Positions 37,227 through 45,268 are shown, numbered from the stretch's first letter. The stretch: DNA of 64,000 nt from Ruminococcaceae bacterium UBA5406 (GCA_002407675.1 DHNW01000007.1:100030-164029); one strand, 5' to 3'. Made by a program: numbers and translations. Notes: generated by a model from the sequence alone, not told the origin.

Positions 37227-38090
37227 TTATTGTATAATCCCCGAAAGATTTTCCATAATTCTCTTTGCAACATCCGGTTTATTCATGGCATAAATATGAA
37301 CCGCGCTGACACCGTTGGCAATCAGGTCAATAATTTGTTCTGTAGCATAGGCAATACCGGCCTGTTCCATTGCTTCCGGCCTGTCGGAAAAGCGGTCAAC
37401 GATAGCCCGGAAACGGGCAGGGAGCACTGTGCCGGAAAGTGCGCAGATCCGTTTAATCTGCCTGCTGTTTGTTACAGGCATAATGCCCGCAACAACCGGG
37501 ACAGTGATTCCTTTCGCCAGAACACGGCATAAGAAGCTGTAATAGACGCTGTTGTCAAAGAACATCTGAGTGATCAGAAAATCACACCCGCAGTCAACCT
37601 TTTCTTTTAAATAACTGATATCATCTTCCTTATGTTCGCATTCCACATGGCCGTCCGGATAACATGCCGCACCAACGCAAAACCCGCCGAACGATTTGAT
37701 CTGCCGAACCAGTTCGCTGGCGTAATGATACTGATGAGGCGACGGAAAATTGCTTCCCTCCGGAATATCCCCGCGCAGAGCAAGGATATTTTCAATATGG
37801 TTTTCCCTGAGCTTACCGAGCAGAGACGTAATTTCTTCCCTCGTGGAAGACACGCAGGTCAGGTGCGCAAGAGCCGGAACCCCCCGTTTCTGGATCTCCG
37901 ACGCAATGCGGATGGTATTGCGTGAAGTTCCTCCGCCTGCACCGTAAGTGACGCTTAAATAGGACGGCTTTAAATCTGCAATCTGGCGGACGGCCCGGCA
38001 GACCATCTCCCCGTCCGTTTCCTTTTTAGGAGGGAAAACTTCAAAGGAAACGGTAACTTTTCCCTGATTCAGGATCTCGCTGATTTTCAT
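37227..38090 (-). CDS. metF: 5,10-methylenetetrahydrofolate reductase
   Basis: 287 residues. Reduces methylene- to methyl-tetrahydrofolate, the methyl donor for MetH. TIM barrel with VSFEVFPPKKE at the N-terminus, the FAD/folate segment LSVTYGAGGG, ALRGDIP, and CDFLITQMFFDNSVYYSF. Start at ATG 38090 after GGGAGG. First gene of the operon, directly behind a T-box terminator. Confidence 0.96.
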   Translation of the reverse strand: MKISEILNQGKVTVSFEVFPPKKETDGEMVCRAVRQIADLKPSYLSVTYGAGGGTSRNTIRIASEIQKRGVPALAHLTCVSSTREEITSLLGKLRENHIENILALRGDIPEGSNFPSPHQYHYASELVRQIKSFGGFCVGAACYPDGHVECEHKEDDISYLKEKVDCGCDFLITQMFFDNSVYYSFLCRVLAKGITVPVVAGIMPVTNSRQIKRICALSGTVLPARFRAIVDRFSDRPEAMEQAGIAYATEQIIDLIANGVSAVHIYAMNKPDVAKRIMENLSGIIQ

Positions 38091-38132
38091 GGTAACCTCC
38101 CTTTGGTCCTCATAGTGCAGGAAAATAAAAAA

Positions 38133-38416
38133 TCCCGCCTTCTTTTCAGAAGACGAGAGATTATCCCGTGCTGCCACTTCTATTCGTCCCGCCTTACGGC
38201 GAAAGACCTCTCAAGGTACGCAAAACGTTTGCCATACCCGTTTTCTATAACGGGAAACCCCGTCGCAGCCTACATGGAATTCATTTCGGTGCGCCACTCG
38301 GAAGCCATTTTCAACAAATCCTCCGCCTGTTCCCTTTCAGCCCGGTTTCCCGGAGAAACATCTCTGCTCGGCATTGGAAAAATTTACTTTCTTCGTCGCT
38401 GTGTTTCCAATATCTA
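38133..38416 (-). ncRNA. T-box leader controlling the metF operon
   Basis: About 280-nt untranslated leader. Supporting parts on the minus strand: a long stem-I region, the CCCGTTATAGAAAACGGG block, the T-box bulge GTGGCAGCACGGG (38177-38165) and, next to it, a terminator with TCTCGTCTTCT (38158-38148) pairing to AGAAGGCGGGA (38143-38133) followed by a U-run. The likely specifier is AUG at 38284-38282 within CACCGAAATGAATTCC, fitting a methionine operon. However, UGGC would pair with a tRNA having G at the discriminator base, whereas tRNA-Met normally has A, so the cognate tRNA is not certain. Confidence 0.75.
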
Positions 38417-38422
38417 TAATTT

Positions 38423-38451
38423 ATTATACTATAGCTTATGACAAAAGTCAA
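38423..38451 (-). promoter_or_regulatory. Sigma-A promoter of the T-box/met operon
   Basis: Minus strand TTGACT (38451-38446), 17 nt, TATAAT (38428-38423). Strong constitutive-looking promoter, leaving control to the leader RNA. Confidence 0.8.
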
Positions 38452-38474
38452 TTCTTATTCTGACTTAACGATCC

Positions 38475-38503
38475 TTGTTTTTTATTCTTTATTCTGCGAT
38501 AAT
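38475..38503 (+). promoter_or_regulatory. Probable promoter of the DUF4430/ECF pair
   Basis: TTGTTT (38475-38480), 17 nt, GATAAT (38498-38503), about 30 nt before the start codon and back-to-back with the met promoter. Confidence 0.5.
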
Positions 38504-38535
38504 GGAGAAAGATTTTGCAAAGGAGCGCCACTGAA

Positions 38536-38937
38536 ATGAAATATAAAAAGAAAATCATTTTTTCCCTTGCCGCCGCTGCGGCTGCCATCCTGCTGATTGC
38601 AGGATACTTCGCCTGGTCGGCTCCAAAGACGCAGCAGGGGAATAAGTCGGTAACAATTCAAGTTGTAATCAGCAGCAAAGAAATCAATCAGACATTTCAC
38701 TACCGGACAAACCAGGCCTACGTCTCCGGTCTTCTGAAAGACGAAAAAAACGACCTGAAAACAGAGATGCAAAAGGGCCAGTACGGCGAATTTGTCACGG
38801 GCCTTCTGGGGGTGAAGGCCGATTCCAAAAAAGAATACTTCAACATAAAAGTGGATGGAAAAGACGCAACCGTCGGTGTATCTCAGCTTCCGCTGGAAGA
38901 CGGCAAAACGTATACGTTCACGCTGACGGCCTTATGA
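38536..38937 (+). CDS. Membrane-anchored DUF4430 protein, putative cobalamin-binding
   Basis: 133 residues. An N-terminal anchor (about 5-24) is followed by one DUF4430 domain (VTIQVVISSKEINQTFHY, YVSGLLKD, YFNIKVDGKDATVG, LPLEDGKTYTFTLT). DUF4430 resembles the C-terminal domain of transcobalamin/intrinsic factor, and such domains often occur beside ECF S components. No lipobox. The ATG at 38536 follows AAAGGAG. It overlaps the ECF gene by ATGA. Extracellular capture of cobalamin for MetH is a reasonable inference, not a demonstrated fact. Confidence 0.75.
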   Translation: MKYKKKIIFSLAAAAAAILLIAGYFAWSAPKTQQGNKSVTIQVVISSKEINQTFHYRTNQAYVSGLLKDEKNDLKTEMQKGQYGEFVTGLLGVKADSKKEYFNIKVDGKDATVGVSQLPLEDGKTYTFTLTAL

Positions 38938-39452
38938 GCAAAGGGCATTTCTCCCTGCGGGAAGCGGCTTTGATCGGCGTTTGGGCCGCAATGACTTTTG
39001 CCGTGAAATTGGTGCTGGCCCCCCTTGCAAACGTGGAACTGGTATCTCTAATGCTTTGCGTTTTTACCGTGGCAATGGGATTCCGCTCAGGGCTGACAGC
39101 AGCTTTTGTGTTCACAATGCTGACCGTCTGTGAAAGTGCCTACTACGGAGCGGGAGACTGGATTGCCGCCTATTTCATAAACTGGCCTCTCCTGACTGTA
39201 CTGACCTGGCTCTTTCTGAAAAACAAGAATCAGGAAATCAGGGCTGCGGCAGTATTAGGGCTGTTTGGTTTTTTCTTCGATCTTTCCTCTGCGGCAATCA
39301 AGCTGATTCTGTTCGGCCGTATTTACGCATTGACTTATCTGATCAGCGGAATCCCGTTCGATGCGATCCACGGAGCATCAAACTTCATAACCGGTTTGTT
39401 TTTATTCCGTCCTCTTTGCAGCCAGCTGGAAAAACTGCGGGATAAATTTTAA
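38934..39452 (+). CDS. ECF transporter S component, putative cobalamin uptake
   Basis: 172 residues with five to six hydrophobic segments. An ECF-type S component beginning with a short basic N-terminus, then AALIGVWAAMTFAVKLVL; the later region includes YALTYLISGIPFDAIHGASNFITG. No EcfA/EcfT genes are nearby, so it would use the shared group II module. Overlap with the DUF4430 gene and divergence from the B12-dependent metH operon point to cobalamin or a precursor. Confidence 0.78.
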   Translation: MSKGHFSLREAALIGVWAAMTFAVKLVLAPLANVELVSLMLCVFTVAMGFRSGLTAAFVFTMLTVCESAYYGAGDWIAAYFINWPLLTVLTWLFLKNKNQEIRAAAVLGLFGFFFDLSSAAIKLILFGRIYALTYLISGIPFDAIHGASNFITGLFLFRPLCSQLEKLRDKF

Positions 39453-39468
39453 CACCGAAACAGCAAAG

Positions 39469-39499
39469 AGGGTTCCCGAAAATAAATTCTGGGAACCCT
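39469..39499. terminator. Bidirectional terminator between ECF gene and kduI
   Basis: AGGGTTCCC (39469-39477) pairs with GGGAACCCT (39491-39499), then TTTTT; convergent genes on either side. Confidence 0.85.
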
Positions 39500-39559
39500 T
39501 TTTAAATTCATCAACAAAAAACAGACGCAGTCGGTACAGAGTCTTCAGAAATTCTGAAG

Positions 39560-40402
39560 TTACCGAAGCTCTTCCGTCGGGATATCGTCCATATCGTCAA
39601 AAGCGCGGTTTTCTCCTGCCATAGCCCAGATGAATGCATAGTTGGAAGTGCCGCATCCCGCATGGATCGACCAGCTGGGATTAATGATCGCCTGCTCATT
39701 GTGCATAATCACATGGCGGGTTTCTTTGCCTTCGCCCATAAAATGGAACACTACATTGTCCTTTGGAACGTTGAAATACATGTAGACTTCCATCCGCCTT
39801 TCGTGCGTATGAACCGGCATGGTATTCCAGACGCTTCCGGGCTCCAGAATCGTGCAGCCCATGGAGAGCTGGCAGGTTTCCAAAACATCCGGATGGATGA
39901 ACTGATTAATGGTACGCTTATTGCTGGTTTCATCAGCGCCGAGCTTGCGGTGAATCGCCTTTTCGAAAGGAATCAGCGTTGAAGGATACGCGCGGTGAGC
40001 CGGTGTAGAACACATATAGAATTTCGGGGGATCCTTGGGATCTTCTGCTTTGAACTCGACCGCCTTAGTTCCCATGGAAAGGTACAGCCCGCACAGATGG
40101 CCTACTGAATATGAGGTGCCGTCCGCCGTGACAACGCCGTTCCCGCCGATATTAATAATCCCAAGTTCGCGGCGTTCAAGGAAATAATGGACTCCGAAGT
40201 TTTTCCAGCAGTCTATATTTTTATCCAGTTTTACGGCTTTCTGAACCGGCATAATCCCCATTGTTACGATACGGTCGACATGAGAGTACACCGCTGTTGC
40301 ATCATCGGGGACAAATAATTTTTCAATCAGAAATTCTTTCCGGATTTCATCGGTTGTATAATGCTTGAAATCCCTTTGATTAGCAGAATAACGAATATCC
40401 AA
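39560..40402 (-). CDS. kduI: 5-dehydro-4-deoxy-D-glucuronate isomerase
   Basis: 280 residues, full length. Converts the unsaturated uronate product of pectin or glycosaminoglycan breakdown into 3-deoxy-D-glycero-2,5-hexodiulosonate. Cupin metal site in MPVHTHERRMEVYMYF (His-x-His and Glu); the C-terminal WSIHAGCGTSNYAFIW is conserved. The start is a TTG with GGAGG 8 nt upstream. Downstream partner of kduD. Confidence 0.96.
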   Translation of the reverse strand: MDIRYSANQRDFKHYTTDEIRKEFLIEKLFVPDDATAVYSHVDRIVTMGIMPVQKAVKLDKNIDCWKNFGVHYFLERRELGIINIGGNGVVTADGTSYSVGHLCGLYLSMGTKAVEFKAEDPKDPPKFYMCSTPAHRAYPSTLIPFEKAIHRKLGADETSNKRTINQFIHPDVLETCQLSMGCTILEPGSVWNTMPVHTHERRMEVYMYFNVPKDNVVFHFMGEGKETRHVIMHNEQAIINPSWSIHAGCGTSNYAFIWAMAGENRAFDDMDDIPTEELR

Positions 40403-40425
40403 AACTGAAACCTCCTCTAAAAATT

Positions 40426-41211
40426 TTACGGCTGTTTGCCAATATAAGCCAAAATACCGCCGTCAACATACAGAACATGACCATTTACAAAATTAGATGC
40501 GTCAGAAGCAAGGAATACGGCCGGACCCATCAGGTCGTCGGTTTTACCCCAGCGGGCAGCCGGAGTTTTGGAAATAATGAATTTATTAAACGGATGATCG
40601 GGCGTACGAAGCGGTGCTGTTTGCGGAGTTTCAATATAGCCAGGCCCAATACCGTTGCACTGGATATTATACTGGCCGTACTCAGAAGCAATATTCCTTG
40701 TCAGCATTTTCAGCCCGCCTTTTGCTGCGGCATAAGCACTGACGGTCTCCCGTCCCAGTTCACTCATCATAGAGCAGATATTAATGATTTTGCCATGGCC
40801 TCTCTTTATCATCCCCGGAATAACCGCTTTGGATACAATAAACGGACCATTCAGATCGACATCAATGACCTGCCGGAATTCTTCCGCCTTCATCTCACAC
40901 ATAGGAATGCGCTTGATAATTCCTGCATTGTTCACAAGAATATCAATGCCGCCGAACTCGGATTCCAGTTTCTTAACAAAACTGTTGACCTGATCTTCCT
41001 TCGTAACATCACAGACATAGCCGTGAGCTTTAATTCCGGCTTCATCATAAGATTTGAGGCCCTTGTCCACCAGTTCCTGCTTGATATCGTTGAATACGAT
41101 CGTCGCACCGGCCTGGGAGAATGCTTTCGCAATTGCCATTCCAATTCCGTAAGACGCCCCTGTTACAAGGGCAACCTTGCCTTTTAGAGAAAACTGATCC
41201 AAAATATTCAT
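40426..41211 (-). CDS. kduD: 2-dehydro-3-deoxy-D-gluconate 5-dehydrogenase (SDR)
   Basis: 261 residues, classical short-chain dehydrogenase: cofactor loop TGASYGIGMAIA, NNAG, catalytic Ser and Tyr-x3-Lys in SAYAAAKGG. Takes the KduI product to 2-keto-3-deoxygluconate. Gluconate 5-dehydrogenases are close relatives; adjacency to kduI favours KduD. Start at ATG 41211 with GGAGG upstream; the frame to 41262 has no site. KdgK/KdgA are not in the window. Confidence 0.92.
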   Translation of the reverse strand: MNILDQFSLKGKVALVTGASYGIGMAIAKAFSQAGATIVFNDIKQELVDKGLKSYDEAGIKAHGYVCDVTKEDQVNSFVKKLESEFGGIDILVNNAGIIKRIPMCEMKAEEFRQVIDVDLNGPFIVSKAVIPGMIKRGHGKIINICSMMSELGRETVSAYAAAKGGLKMLTRNIASEYGQYNIQCNGIGPGYIETPQTAPLRTPDHPFNKFIISKTPAARWGKTDDLMGPAVFLASDASNFVNGHVLYVDGGILAYIGKQP

Positions 41212-41282
41212 TTTGCTTCCTCCTAATATTTTATATTTCAGCAGAAAAGCGGCTGCTGCCACAGTTCTGCTAATGGGCTAAA

Positions 41283-42335
41283 TTAAAATTTTGCTGCCAG
41301 CTGCGGATCCGTGGAACCGCGGATACAAAGTTTGCTTTCCAGCTCAATGTGAAGCGGCTCTGTCTGCTCCCCACCGGAAATCCGTTTCAGCAGAATTTCC
41401 GCCGCCCTCATTCCAATAGCATAGGAATCTTTTTGGATTGTGGTAATGCCCGGTGGAATCAAGGACGCCCACTCCCAGTTATCAAACCCGCAGATTCCGA
41501 AATTTCTGCCGATGGAACAGCGTTCCAGCCGCATGGCCTGCAACAGACGTATCAAGGTAACCCCGTTTACACAAAAAGCGGCAATCCTTTCCCCAGGGTT
41601 CTGCACGATAAACCGATTGAGAAGGACAGCGTAGCTTTCCGCCGTATCCCTGTCGCTTTGAAACGTATACCGGATTCCATTCAAATGATACAGGTCCCGC
41701 ATAGCATCCAGATATGCCTGATACCGTTCCAGTCTGGGGCTGATTTTGCCGTTCCCAGGCGTAAAAAAAGCAACTTTTTGGTAACCGTTGTGGAACAAAT
41801 GGCGAATACATTCATACGTAATATGATAGTTTTCTGCCGTAACGGTATCCAGCTTGTCTTTTTGCGAAATGCAGCGATCCGCCAGCACAATCGGCACACC
41901 GCGTTCCCGTAAATCGACCAAAAGACTATCGTTCTGACCTGTCGTATTGACAATCAGACCGTCCACCCGGCTGTTCAGGAGCTTTTGAATTGAGTTCCGC
42001 TCTTTTAGGGGGCCATTTTCTGAATCAGAAAATAAAACCTGGTACCCGCCCGCATCACAGACCTTGTTAATTCCCTTTAGAAGGATGGAAGAAAACGGGC
42101 TGCCGATATCCGCAATGACACAGCCAATGGATTTGCTGCTGCGGGATTTCAGGCTGCGTGCAATGTTGCTTGGATGGTAATTCATCTCTTTGATAACATC
42201 CGCGATCCGCTGTTTTGTTTCGGCCGACATATACTCAAATTTTCCATTCAGATATCTTGAAACAGTCGTCATGGATACATGGGCAGACGCGGCGACTTGG
42301 GAAATGGTTACATGGTTTTCATTGAATGTATTCAT
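41283..42335 (-). CDS. LacI family regulator of the kdu genes
   Basis: 350 residues. Helix-turn-helix VTISQVAASAHVSMTTVSRYL; the effector domain includes GCVIADIGSPFSSILLKGIN and CGFDNWEWASLIPPGITTIQ, resembling KdgR-type regulators of Firmicutes. First gene of lacI-kduD-kduI. Its own promoter carries a palindromic operator, so autoregulation released by a uronate metabolite such as KDG is likely (inference). Confidence 0.92.
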   Translation of the reverse strand: MNTFNENHVTISQVAASAHVSMTTVSRYLNGKFEYMSAETKQRIADVIKEMNYHPSNIARSLKSRSSKSIGCVIADIGSPFSSILLKGINKVCDAGGYQVLFSDSENGPLKERNSIQKLLNSRVDGLIVNTTGQNDSLLVDLRERGVPIVLADRCISQKDKLDTVTAENYHITYECIRHLFHNGYQKVAFFTPGNGKISPRLERYQAYLDAMRDLYHLNGIRYTFQSDRDTAESYAVLLNRFIVQNPGERIAAFCVNGVTLIRLLQAMRLERCSIGRNFGICGFDNWEWASLIPPGITTIQKDSYAIGMRAAEILLKRISGGEQTEPLHIELESKLCIRGSTDPQLAAKF

Positions 42336-42406
42336 GCCCAGAGTCCTTACTATTCAAAAATGGGGCCAGACAAATAAAACAAAGATTGTCTATCTTGTAA
42401 ACCGAT

Positions 42407-42420
42407 TAACGAAATCGTTA
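42407..42420. promoter_or_regulatory. LacI-type operator at the kdu promoter
   Basis: TAACGAAATCGTTA, a perfect 6-bp inverted repeat around a 2-nt centre, placed immediately downstream of the expected transcription start of lacI. Confidence 0.7.
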
Positions 42421-42430
42421 CACTAACTGT

Positions 42431-42459
42431 ATTATAGGATCGTCTTTTTAAAATGTCAA
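42431..42459 (-). promoter_or_regulatory. Sigma-A promoter of lacI-kduD-kduI
   Basis: Minus strand TTGACA (42459-42454), 17 nt, TATAAT (42436-42431): exact consensus. Confidence 0.85.
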
Positions 42460-42509
42460 CCGGTTTATTTTTTGTTTTGTGTAAATAATAAATATTTACT
42501 GTGCAGGCA

Positions 42510-42539
42510 TTGACAGATCCAGGATAAATATGATATGAT
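42510..42539 (+). promoter_or_regulatory. Promoter of the tRNA-Ser genes
   Basis: TTGACA (42510-42515), 18 nt, TATGAT (42534-42539), 27 nt before the first tRNA. Confidence 0.7.
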
Positions 42540-42566
42540 AAGAATCGCACTGGGAAAACCGGTTGT

Positions 42567-42655
42567 GGAGAGGTGTCCGAGTGGTTTATGGAGCTAGTCT
42601 TGAAAACTAGTGATCCCGCGAGGGACCAAGAGTTCGAATCTCTTCCTCTCCGCCA
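42567..42655 (+). tRNA. tRNA-Ser (anticodon UGA)
   Basis: 89 nt with encoded CCA. Acceptor GGAGAGG/CCTCTCC, anticodon arm CTAGT-CTTGAAA-ACTAG giving TGA, a long variable arm, and T-loop GTTCGAATC. The class II layout is diagnostic of serine. Confidence 0.97.
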
Positions 42656-42687
42656 TTTTATCAAATTAGATTAAAGATTCACTTCAT

Positions 42688-42777
42688 GGAGAAATACCCA
42701 AGTGGTGAAGGGGCTCCCCTGCTAAGGGAGTAGGTCGGGTAACCGGCGCGAGAGTTCAAATCTCTCTTTCTCCGCCA
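42688..42777 (+). tRNA. tRNA-Ser (anticodon GCU)
   Basis: 90 nt with encoded CCA. Acceptor GGAGAAA/TTTCTCC, anticodon arm CTCCC-CTGCTAA-GGGAG giving GCT, long variable arm, T-loop GTTCAAATC. It is the last chromosomal gene before the prophage and a possible integration target. Confidence 0.97.
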
Positions 42778-42786
42778 GAATTATAG

Positions 42787-42832
42787 CCCGCATGAGTGCT
42801 GAAGATCCAGTATTCATGCGGGATTTCTTTAT
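42787..42832 (+). terminator. Terminator of the tRNA-Ser transcript
   Basis: CCCGCATGA (42787-42795) pairs with TCATGCGGG (42824-42832), followed by ATTTCTTTATTTT. The remaining sequence to 43068 is AT-rich with one small CCCCGC/GCGGGG hairpin (42897-42920) and no gene seen. Confidence 0.75.
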
Positions 42833-43068
42833 TTTCACATAAGACTGTAAAAAATTAAAAAAGACTATTTCAGACATTTTTATGTGGACTAAAATTCCCC
42901 GCCAGCCTCAGCCAGCGGGGTAAGTATCAGTCCTTCAGCTTTTGCCGGAGCCCTTTCTCAATCTTTTAATTCAACAAAGATTTTAGCTCAATTTTGAAAT
43001 GAATTTTAGAAAATATACATTTAGTACCTGTATTAGGATATATAGCTTTGAAGCGATTCTGGCTAAGA

Positions 43069-44922
43069 TCACATAAAAATAAAATTTTTGATAATATCAC
43101 TATTTGAAGTAAATCGTAAAGCACTGTTAATACACCGATCTATTAGGGGAAAATCTAACTCTTGCTTAATCATATTATTATAATCAGTAGAGTTCATTCT
43201 ACAAAACTCTTCCATATATGTTCCAGTTATATTTTTGAAAAAATCATATATAGTACTTAATCGCTCTGTATCACTAAATAGATAATTAAATTTTGCATTT
43301 CTAGCATCTGGGTTATCCGATTTAAATGTAGAACCAATGAATCCAATTAAATAATATGATATAGGAATCCTTTTATCTGCACTTTTTTTCTTCTCGGCCT
43401 CTGCTTTTGCAAACAATAAATAAATTTCTAGCATTTGATTTGTTGTAAATTTTTCTGATATGTTTAGAGAAAAGTTTTTGTATAAAGGACTATTGGGCTT
43501 AAGTACTGAACTTCCTTTTCTAAAAGCTATGTACCCGTTTTTCTCAAAAGCCAATAGCACCTTTAAAAGCTTTTCTAGCGGTACCATAATATCTATTAAT
43601 CTATCACAAGGTAGTAAAAACCGACCTAGAAACACTTTACTTCTGCTATATAATTCAGCAAGCTTCGCTTTATCATTATGAAATTTTGTCATAAATTCGT
43701 TTTTATCGCTTGGTTTAACGAGAAGTAAAAAGCCACGTGAAATAAAATCTGTTTGGAGGTTCTTAAAAAAGTCATGTTTTGATGCAAATGCTTTATCGTT
43801 TATACCATTTTGACTATTTGTATATCTAACGATATTCTTTTCCAAATCTTTTTTTTCTATTCTAGTTAATTGATCTAAAACAAATACCTTTACGAGAACA
43901 TAAGTTTTATTAAATTCTTTTCTCATTTGTTCATTACTGTAATGAGACAAAACCTCAGCAATAGAATTTATAGTTTGACAGCCATTAACGATTTGCGGAT
44001 TTTTTAATTCAAATCCATAATGGTTATCTAATTTATTTATTGCAAAATGTTCTGAACCACGTAATGTTTTACAGTCTTCACAAATAATTGTAATGCCATT
44101 GTTATAATAGAAAAAATTTTCCCTATCACTAGGAGATTTTAAAGTCGTTATAATACCATTATTGATGCCCCTTGTTCCTAAAAATTCACGTATATTTTCT
44201 TCAAATATTTCATAATTTTTTTCTAAGGCTTTTTGGTACATATTATACAGATCGGCGACATTCACCATTACATAACGTAAATCAATCATCCAATCCATTC
44301 CATAATCTTTTGGACGTACATCTAGTGACGTCGCTGAATATTTAGTCGGCAGCGTTGCTACAAATGATACCTTATTTGTAAAACGGTCTCCATAATATAT
44401 TGATTTAATGTCTTTAAGCCGATATAATTTTGCACCAACAAACGCTTTTACTTTCTCATTAGAAAAATTAAAAGTTGAAAATAAATCATCCGCAATTTTA
44501 TTTTGTAAGTTATTGGTTACATAAAAATGAAGCCATATTTTATATTCGCTATCGCTACTAACACGATCGAATATTTTTTGCAATTCAGGTGATCTTTTAT
44601 AATTGCCCGCAGAGAGAACTTTTAGAGGTGTTATAAGAAAATCAGCAATTTCTTCTCTTGTAATTGAAGTGCTTTCATCATAATATTTATTTTGTATTAT
44701 AAATAATTCCTTTGTGTCTTCATAATGAACAAAACAATCAATACCTTTATCATTTATATCTGTTACAAAAGTCGGAATCATTTCTTCATCTATACTATAT
44801 AATTTATTCAGTATCCAATAATTAAATGTAAATGCATTACTAGTTAATCTTTTATCTAAATACGAATAATCTTGTTGAATAAGACGTATATCCTCTTTTA
44901 TTTGTTGCATAAAGCTATCCAT
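43069..44922 (-). CDS. AIPR family phage-resistance protein (prophage cargo)
   Basis: 617 residues from ATG 44922. AIPR (abortive infection phage resistance) family. The N-terminal part has a nuclease-like core, GIDCFVHYEDTKELFIIQNKYY region (Asp ... Gln-x-Lys, as in PD-(D/E)xK folds). The family hallmarks follow: FFYYNNGITIICE, PQIVNGCQTINSI, and RYTNSQNGINDKAF. A TTG at 44961 is in frame, but it sits at the probable transcription start, so it is unlikely to be used. Base composition is much more AT-rich than the flanking phage and host genes, indicating separate transfer. It has its own promoter and lies between the lysis genes and the tRNAs. Confidence 0.88.
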   Translation of the reverse strand: MDSFMQQIKEDIRLIQQDYSYLDKRLTSNAFTFNYWILNKLYSIDEEMIPTFVTDINDKGIDCFVHYEDTKELFIIQNKYYDESTSITREEIADFLITPLKVLSAGNYKRSPELQKIFDRVSSDSEYKIWLHFYVTNNLQNKIADDLFSTFNFSNEKVKAFVGAKLYRLKDIKSIYYGDRFTNKVSFVATLPTKYSATSLDVRPKDYGMDWMIDLRYVMVNVADLYNMYQKALEKNYEIFEENIREFLGTRGINNGIITTLKSPSDRENFFYYNNGITIICEDCKTLRGSEHFAINKLDNHYGFELKNPQIVNGCQTINSIAEVLSHYSNEQMRKEFNKTYVLVKVFVLDQLTRIEKKDLEKNIVRYTNSQNGINDKAFASKHDFFKNLQTDFISRGFLLLVKPSDKNEFMTKFHNDKAKLAELYSRSKVFLGRFLLPCDRLIDIMVPLEKLLKVLLAFEKNGYIAFRKGSSVLKPNSPLYKNFSLNISEKFTTNQMLEIYLLFAKAEAEKKKSADKRIPISYYLIGFIGSTFKSDNPDARNAKFNYLFSDTERLSTIYDFFKNITGTYMEEFCRMNSTDYNNMIKQELDFPLIDRCINSALRFTSNSDIIKNFIFM

Positions 44923-44962
44923 AATTAAAGGCTCATCCTTCCAATCAAAATTATTTTCCAAT

Positions 44963-44991
44963 ATTATACGCTTATTTTATGTGTTATACAA
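44963..44991 (-). promoter_or_regulatory. Promoter of the AIPR gene
   Basis: Minus strand TTGTAT (44991-44986), 17 nt, TATAAT (44968-44963). It implies expression independent of the late phage operon, i.e. in the lysogen. Confidence 0.7.
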
Positions 44992-45097
44992 GATTTTCAT
45001 AGTCAAAATTAACGATTTTTATCAGAATAGATAATATAATGTAATTTTTTATCCATGCTCATACATTTTCCAACAGCCTTTTAAATGACCTTGAGAT

Positions 45098-45252
45098 AAA
45101 AATAGGCCCTCGGATTGCTCCGGAGGCTGTTGCTTTACAAATCCGCTACTAAATAGTAAATTACTTGACTTAGGTGCTATCTCTCGATCGCTCTAAAGCG
45201 CTAAAGTTCACAGCGTAAAAAAATAGGCCCCGGATTGCTCCGGAGGCCGTTG
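45098..45252. repeat. Duplicated hairpin element at end of phage late operon
   Basis: Two near-identical copies (45098-45132 and 45217-45252) share AAAATAGGCCC and CGGATTGCTCCGGAGGC, followed by TGTTG or CGTTG. Each folds on itself (GGCC...GGCC, with CCGGA/TCCGG inside). The first can also pair over a longer range: CAACAGCC at 45071-45078 with GGCTGTTG at 45125-45132. Probably tandem terminators of the late transcript; the sequence between the copies holds no gene. Confidence 0.65.
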
Positions 45253-45268
45253 TCATGTCTATCCTGTT

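Noticed and set aside
38100..38420. SAM or cobalamin riboswitch upstream of metF
   Set aside because: The leader shows a T-box bulge and adjacent terminator instead; SAM-I and B12-box core sequences were not seen.
42778..43068. attL core at the 3' end of tRNA-Ser(GCU)
   Set aside because: Plausible by position, but no integrase or second copy of the tRNA end is visible in the window, so no site was called.
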